Assembly (NCBI GenBank): GCA_911728455.2
Contig: OU452227.1
Coordinates: 23,747,414 to 23,811,413 of the forward strand
DNA: 64,000 nt
From: Marthasterias glacialis
Taxonomy: Eukaryota; Echinodermata; Asteroidea; Forcipulatida; Asteriidae
Reading direction: 5' to 3'
This document shows positions 24,901 to 32,500 of this stretch, in pieces; the stretch's first letter is position 1; every line of letters begins with the position of its first letter. The notes under the pieces were generated by a model. It was not told the origin of the DNA, did not search any database, and worked only from the letters and a program-made list of their open reading frames with translations. A program made the position numbers and the translations under genes.

Positions 24901-27900
24901 CCAGTGGGTTATGGCGTCCCATACAATCACCTCCTGTTTGCCGACCACCGAGAACCGGTCGTCGAGGTAGCTTCTCAGATCCTTGTTGTGACCCTTGACC
25001 ATGATACAATTCATAGTCAGGTGCCTCCAGCGGTAGATGCTGCAGATGAAGGGAATGAGGTAAGGAATCAAACAACTAAATGGTAAAGAGGGGGTTACTT
25101 ACGCAGCTTTGTAATTAGAAATGTAATTAGTTTTGCAAAACACATTTGTTCATAAGAATTGTAATTTTTGGGGTTTTCTAGGGAGGAGTTGTGGAGAATC
25201 TGTTTGTGAATTATCTATCCCGCGTTCATCGAGAAGAAGATTTCCATTTCATTCTGAAGGGACTGACGAGGCTACTGAACAATCCACTGATTCAGGTAAA
25301 CCATTTAGAATAAATCATCAAACACAGCGCTCGGTAGACGTGCAAAACATTTGCATATCAATTACATGCCCATGCTAATTTTTAAAGTTAATCATTTGCA
25401 AATGTGAAATTGGCACCGCTCTTTTCTATGTGGAACATTGTATGACCTCCTACATAGATTATAAATTTCATATTTCCTTCATCGTCTCTTCATATATCTA
25501 GACCTACTTGCCGGGATCCACCAAGAAGATAGCCTTCCATCAGGAGCTCTTTGTTCTCTTCTGGAAGATGTGTGACCACAACAAGAAGTTTCTCTTCTAC
25601 GTCTTGAAGAGCAGTGATGTTCTGGAGGTTCTGGTACCAATACTGTATCATCTGAACGACGCAAGGGCGGACCAGTGTAAGTTTTATTGCTACATGCTCA
25701 ATGATTAGCCTAACAAATCATGTGTCTGTTGTGCATTAAATATAATGCCTTGGGGTGGAGGGGGGTAGTGTGTAAAAATGAAAAAAAGTACATCAGGCAA
25801 CGAACATGTACTTCCATGTACCTGTATTGTGCAACTAGTTAAAAATGAATACCGTTAACCCTAACCATCTAATTTAATCAAATTGTAAACAGTTGATTTT
25901 GTAACACACTATAGTTGGATAAGTAATGTTTGAAGCTTTGCATGATGTAGGAAGTAAAAACTGAGTTGGTTTACAGGTAACAACCATCTCTTTTTGGAGA
26001 AGTGTTGGTAACCAGGGTTGAGAGATAGTAGAGTCTCAACATTTTCAATGATTTGTGCTAGTCGTTTTAAAGAGAAATGAAGATGAGCAGAGCACCTGAA
26101 CCGCCGAGCAGAGACCACTGTTCCGTCATCAAAACTTTACTATTCTCAATCCTGGTTCTTCCTAGAACCAATGGTTTCCCTGGAAGAGATTTTAATCACA
26201 TGTTTGTTACCCATAAACCTATGCAGTTCTGGCTATAGTCGGACAACACAAATACAACATTTATTCTAATATTGGCTTCATTGTGGATAGAATTGACATT
26301 CAAACTGTTCTTCCTTTGGAATAAAACATGGTGGACTTCTTCTTGATCTCATTACTTCTTCAGCCCGAGTTGGTTTAATGCACATAGGAGTCTTTATTCT
26401 TCTACTTCTGAGTGGTGAGCGGAACTTTGGTGTACGACTTAACAAACCATACAGTGTAAGAGTGCCCATGGACATCCCTGTGTTCACTGGTACCCACGCT
26501 GACTTTCTCATCATAGTAAGTATCTGCCCTTATATAATTTATTTATTGATTTTAAAATCTTTCTGGTTATGAAACCAAGGGATCCTCAAAAGCAAGAGAG
26601 CACTGTAACCCTGATGGTGTAGACTATAGGCCTGAAGATACCATGTTGAGAAGATGATGAAGAAATGTTCAGTTTTAGATGTGGGAGGAAAACCCGAAAT
26701 AGAGAAAACACATGCAATAACCTGGAGACTAAAAACCCCATCCACATACGAGGCTACGGTCTGAGGTGGGACTCGACCCGGGGTCCACAGAGGTGAAAGT
26801 CAAGGCCACATGCCACTAAGCCAACCCGATCCCCAAAAGTCCTCAAAGTAGATTGAAAAGTGCTGGAAATTGCTTCAGATTCGTAGAAAAATGGTAAAGA
26901 TAAGAGATGTTGTGGCTTTGAAAAGGGACTGTGGTATTATTATTCAAATTTACAATTAAGGGAGGTTTGTAGTAGCACCAAAAATACATGGGCCTGCTGT
27001 GTGTAAGACCCAGTGTTGTGACCAGATGTCTTCCTATTTTGTTCTGATTTCTGGATATTTTAATTTTGATTTGCTGCCTACCTATATTTCTTGATGAATA
27101 TTGTTCTTTAAGTATATTTGTTGTAAATTTCAGGTATTCCATAAAATTATCACCTCTGGTCACCAGAGACTTGCTCCACTGTATGACTGCCTACTCACCA
27201 TAGTTGTCAATGGTAAGACAATCTGGGTGTTCATTTTGTTACTCTGTATTGTGATTCATTATTGTGATTCTTTTTGCTTATGTGTAGCGGGGGAATTTCG
27301 GGGGACACTAGGTGGCAGCAGACTTACCATGTAAATCCATTGTTGTTGGAAATGTGCGTATGGTCAGCAATGGAAATTACCAGTATGTGCAATGCTCTGT
27401 GCTTCATCAACAATTAAAAATTACCCATTGTGTCTGCTGCCACCTAGTGTCTTTGAGTCTCCAACCTGTGCAGACGAGTGATTTCAAATGGTCAACTCAA
27501 ATGTTATCAAGTGTAGTAATAATAATATTAATAATATTAATAACTAGTTCTTATATAGCGCATTTTCACAATAACGTCTCAATGCACTTTACATGAGTGC
27601 CGTGGTCATTAGGCAAATAACATTCCTGTAATCTTTCTCAGCTCCGTGGGGAGTCTAAAGCCCCAAGCTGCCGTGGCTTTTTCAAACACAATATCAACCT
27701 CTACCCTCGCAGGTACCCATTTATACCCCTGGGTGAAGAGAAGAAATTATAGTAAAGCATCTTGCTCAAGGACACAAGTGTCATGACTGGGCTTCAAACC
27801 CACACCCCAATGACTTGACCTCCAGAGCTTGAGTCCTGTGCACTAGACCACTCGGCCATGACACGCTACAAACACAAGCATAAACATAAGTCACAATGGG

Positions 27901-29515
27901 AGTCACAAATATAAGGACATAGGTATTATTTGTATTGTTTTTGTTTTTTAGTGACAAATCATTGTCTCTCTTTTTTCTACTAAGTATCTCCTTACCTGAA
28001 GAGTCTGTCGATGGTTTCAGCTAACAAGCTTCTTCATCTTCTGGAGGCCTTCTCAACGCCTTGGTTTCTCTTCTCCAATCCAGCAAACCATCACCTGGTC
28101 TTCTTTCTACTGGAGGTCTTTAACAACATCATCCAGTACCAGTTTGATGGTAAGAAAGGGCCAGAATGAACCATTTGGGAGTCACAAACAAAAGGAACTA
28201 GATGGAACTACTGAGACAGTTCTTAATTTATTTTGAATCAAGAGGATTATAATTGGAAGTATTTGATCACTTAGGAGGAGACAAAAAGGGATCTAAGAGG
28301 GTAGAAAGGACAAACTGTCCCTAGTATTAAGCAGACGTGTTGAGAAGATTAGCGAAGCCCACGGGATGTCAGTTTTTGTTTCCAGATACAAATTTAAAGA
28401 TGATAAAATTTTTATATATAGCACTTTTATAATCTACACCCAACAGGTGTCTCATATTGGTTTTACAACAGGTATGCAGAGATATTTTAGAATTATGAGA
28501 CCCGTTGTATAATATAGCACCTTGTAAGGGTTTACAAGTTGATGTGATGCAAATCTGCAGCCAATCATGCAAGAAACACACTCTTAACAATAAGTTTACT
28601 GGGTTCTTTATGTGCATACACAACAAGGAAGGACAAACCCACTGTCTGACAACACTAGAGCTGTAAGATAGGGTCTTTAGTATCATTAGAGATCAAGTCC
28701 TACCAAGTGGACTCTAAAACTTCTTAAAAGTGTTGTGCTGTTAAAGAACATTCGGTGCGGAGCGCATTGTTTTCTTGAGAATTTTAAAGAACTTTCTCTT
28801 GTACTTAAGTAGTTAGTGAACAGTATTGTAGAAATATCTTCCTGATTTTTTAAGTGGTTGAGGTGAAACACTGACTGATAAATTTGACATTAACTTTGTA
28901 TGTAAGTCACAGATGTTATTTGTTTCCTATTCCTGACATTTGTAAAGCTAAATTTCCATCCCTGTTCTGAACCAGGTAACTCCAATCTCGTTTACACAAT
29001 CATCCGTAAACGCAACGTATTCCACCAGCTGGCCAACTTACCCTGCGACCAGGCCTCCATCACCAAAGCTCTGGCCAAGCGAGGGCGCAAGACAACCCCT
29101 GCACCACCCACAGATGATGCTGTGCCCACCACCATGGAGGGGGCACTGCCGCCAGTAGATGCAGAGCCAGGGACTCTCAAGGCCTCTCTTCTTGCTACAC
29201 CAGGTACATAAGATTCTTAAACCATTGAGTTACTCTGGGATTTTTTCATGGACAGAAAGGTATAGCTTGAGCAAAATTTTCCCCATACATGATGGATTGT
29301 CCAGTTTTAGACCATATGCACATGACGTCATTTGAGAAGGGTGCCCTCGGCTAGAGGTTAAAAGAAGGTTGCTCATTGGCTGATCATGTGCACAGCGCAT
29401 ACATAGCTTTGTGTTTTCCATTGTTTCCTCATCGTTTTACCTCTAAGATGGCGGTGTGGTGACATCAGTGCATAAGGTCCATAGGAAACTAGAGTGATGG
29501 CACTCTACAAGTGCC

Positions 29516-29549
<34 letters not shown>

Positions 29550-32500
29550 GTAACCCTGCAAGAGTAGAATGGTGATAGTAAACACAGAATACAAATGTAT
29601 GAACTGCCATCATGTTTTGCTCTGACCTCTATTTCTCATAGTGTTTTTTGTGATATTCTTCTCAGGATTGGGTACAATGACAGAGACATCTAAAGTCACA
29701 CCATCTGGGGAGGTGCTCAACCAAGCAGGGAGCTCTACAGCTGGGGACTCTGCTGATAAATCAGAAAATGCTGCTGGACCCGCTGCAGTGAGTGAAAATA
29801 AACCCTTCAGGTTTTTGCTGGTTGCATATGATTTAGAAAATACAGTTGTGCCATTTAATACAATTGTACCATTTACTTCAATTGTTATAGACCGATTCCA
29901 TTGAGCCCCTCCCCCTGACATATTGACTAGTGCCATACTGCACGACATGAACGCCCAAGCTTTAAGTACATACACACATATTTGCACCGTATCAGACTTT
30001 TGATGGACTTTGGGTGGTGTAGCCAAGGCTGTGATTGGTCAACACATAAGGGGGCGGGGCTTAATGAATCGGTCTATTGTTGGATGAGGCAATTTCCATT
30101 CTCTTCTGTCACTTGTCATTCTACTCCATGTTGCCTTGTTCATACATGGTGATTTCATCTCTCCATCTCCTTTTTCATCTTCCTCTTCTTATCCTGCCTG
30201 TCCTTGGTTGCCATGCTGTAAGTCTCTTGGTCCATCTGTTGTCTTGCCTTCTTGCCAAGCATGCCAAGTACCCTGCCCATCTCCACCATAGCTGCTCTCA
30301 ATCAAATAGCAACTGTCTATCAATAGCACCCACTTGAGTACTGTTTTGAACAAAGATATTGACAAAATAGGGAGACTGCCAACATTAGGGCTGGATAGCT
30401 CAGTTGGTAGAGCGTCGGTACGTTAAACCGGTGGTCGCAGGTTCAAATCCCGCTCCAGTCAATTTTTCTTTGTTCACCCAAAAATTGAGTTAGACTTTTG
30501 TCAGACCTTTGGGTGGGTGTTGTGAGTGGTCAATGCTATTAAAAGAGAATGCTTAACTCTTAAAAGAAAAACATTCTGTCAGATGTAAGAATGCTTTCAT
30601 CTTCTTCCTTCTGCAGGCAACATCTCAAGGAACTAGTGACACAGAGAGCATCGTCCCTGAGGATAAGAAAGTAGTTGACACTGGCCTGATTGGTTCTCAG
30701 GCTGTTCCATTAGGGTCCCAACCAGAGGCCACTGAACACAGGATGATTGCAATGCAGAGGACATCCTCAGTGTCTAGCAATACGCCAAGTAGCACTAGTG
30801 GAGACTGGAGGCCTTCCTCTGAATGGGTACTGGATAGATTACCTGATTTATCTATTCCATTTCATAATACAGAGTACTAAACCTCAAGGGAAACTGACTG
30901 GGTAAATTTTTATCAATTTTGGGGTGAATAGAGAGAAATTGACTTCAAATTTACCCTGTCAGTTCCTCTTGTGGTTTATTACTTGAAATCTGAAACAAAC
31001 GTCTTTGACAGATGAAAAGATGTATAATTTGAACCAAAAAAGCAATCATGATTATCTGAACCAAAATCATTATGAATAAGTAAACAAATACAAACATGTA
31101 ATGAAAATTCTAACTCCCAAGGTGTTATAGTGCTTTCCTAGGAACTGTAAAAACTCAACATCCAAATGTTTGGATTTGATGCTGAACCGTGCAGTTGATT
31201 ACAGAGGATTTTGGGTGGTTAGAGGTGAACAAGAAATAAACATGACTAATTCAAGCAATTATTATCTGTGACTGTTTAGGTCCAATCCTGGAAGCAGAAG
31301 TTACCTTTGCAGACCATCATGCGTCTTCTTCAGGTCTTAGTTCCACAAGTTGAGAAGATCTGCATTGACAAGTAAGTCACTTCTCAGTATCTTGATTTCT
31401 GTAAATCAACATGTTAGCATGACTTGGCATTTAAATTGTTTGCAACATCCACCACTAGATATAGGAGTCGAACACAATGAATCACTATACAGCCTTAACA
31501 TGTCACATGGATATCATCCAAGTGACACAAATTTTGCTTTTTATTTCCAGGGGTTTGACCGATGAGACGGAGATCTTAAAGTTCCTTCAGCATGGTACCC
31601 TAGTTGGTCTCCTTCCTGTTCCTCACCCTATTCTGATCCGGAAGTACCAGGCCAACAGTGGTACCACTCTCTGGTTCCGTACCTACATGTGGGGTGTCAT
31701 CTACCTCAGGTATGAACTCTTGGTTTACTCATTTCTCCTGTGTTTGTTGGAATCTTTCATGGCCATTTTGAGGTCAAACCCTGACAAGCCCATTAAAAAT
31801 ATTCTGTGAAAAAGGTATTTTCAGAACAAAAATGCACTGTAGACTCCTTACACTTATGTCATATACGGCTGGTGTCTGCCCATGGTCTGCCATTTTGGGA
31901 TTAATTGCATATAAAGATATGGCGCGCATTTAACCGTGCACACTTCACTTACAATGCACCCTGCACAGTAACACACCGGTAATTTGCCTCCCAAAATGGC
32001 ACAACCAAGATTTATCATCAGGTGAATTGGGTCGATGAGTATACCAGAAAAACATGGCTTCTAAAGCACTAAAGAGTAATTTTTCAGGTTTCTAACCTCG
32101 TAATTTCATCACAGCACTTGGGAAAGGGGACGTTCCTCTCTTCTTTTTGTTTGAACATTCCCTCCTGTTTTCGTCAAATCCTTCTTTGTGCTCCCATGTG
32201 AAATCGTGTTGATCCTGGCAGGCATTCAACTTCACAGAAGCAACAGAAGCAGTTCGTCTGTATACCCCCTCACGGCTCATAATTTACATTTACAAAAAAA
32301 AAAATTGCAAAATGTTGACGTGGAGTCTGATAAATATCCTTCAGTAAGACAAATGAGATACATTTTCTCTTAGTGCTTGTTCACATAAAAACAGTTTATA
32401 TGTTAAACCGTGTAGAATGTTTTTTCTCATTTTCATACTGGTCTTGTAAAAAATAATTCTGGTCCAGCATTGACCATGTTGACCAGTAAAAATGTTGAAC

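Noticed and set aside
29610..30026. 138-codon minus-strand open frame over HID1 exon 15
   Set aside because: It is the antisense shadow of a real coding exon plus a MITE, with no homology of its own.
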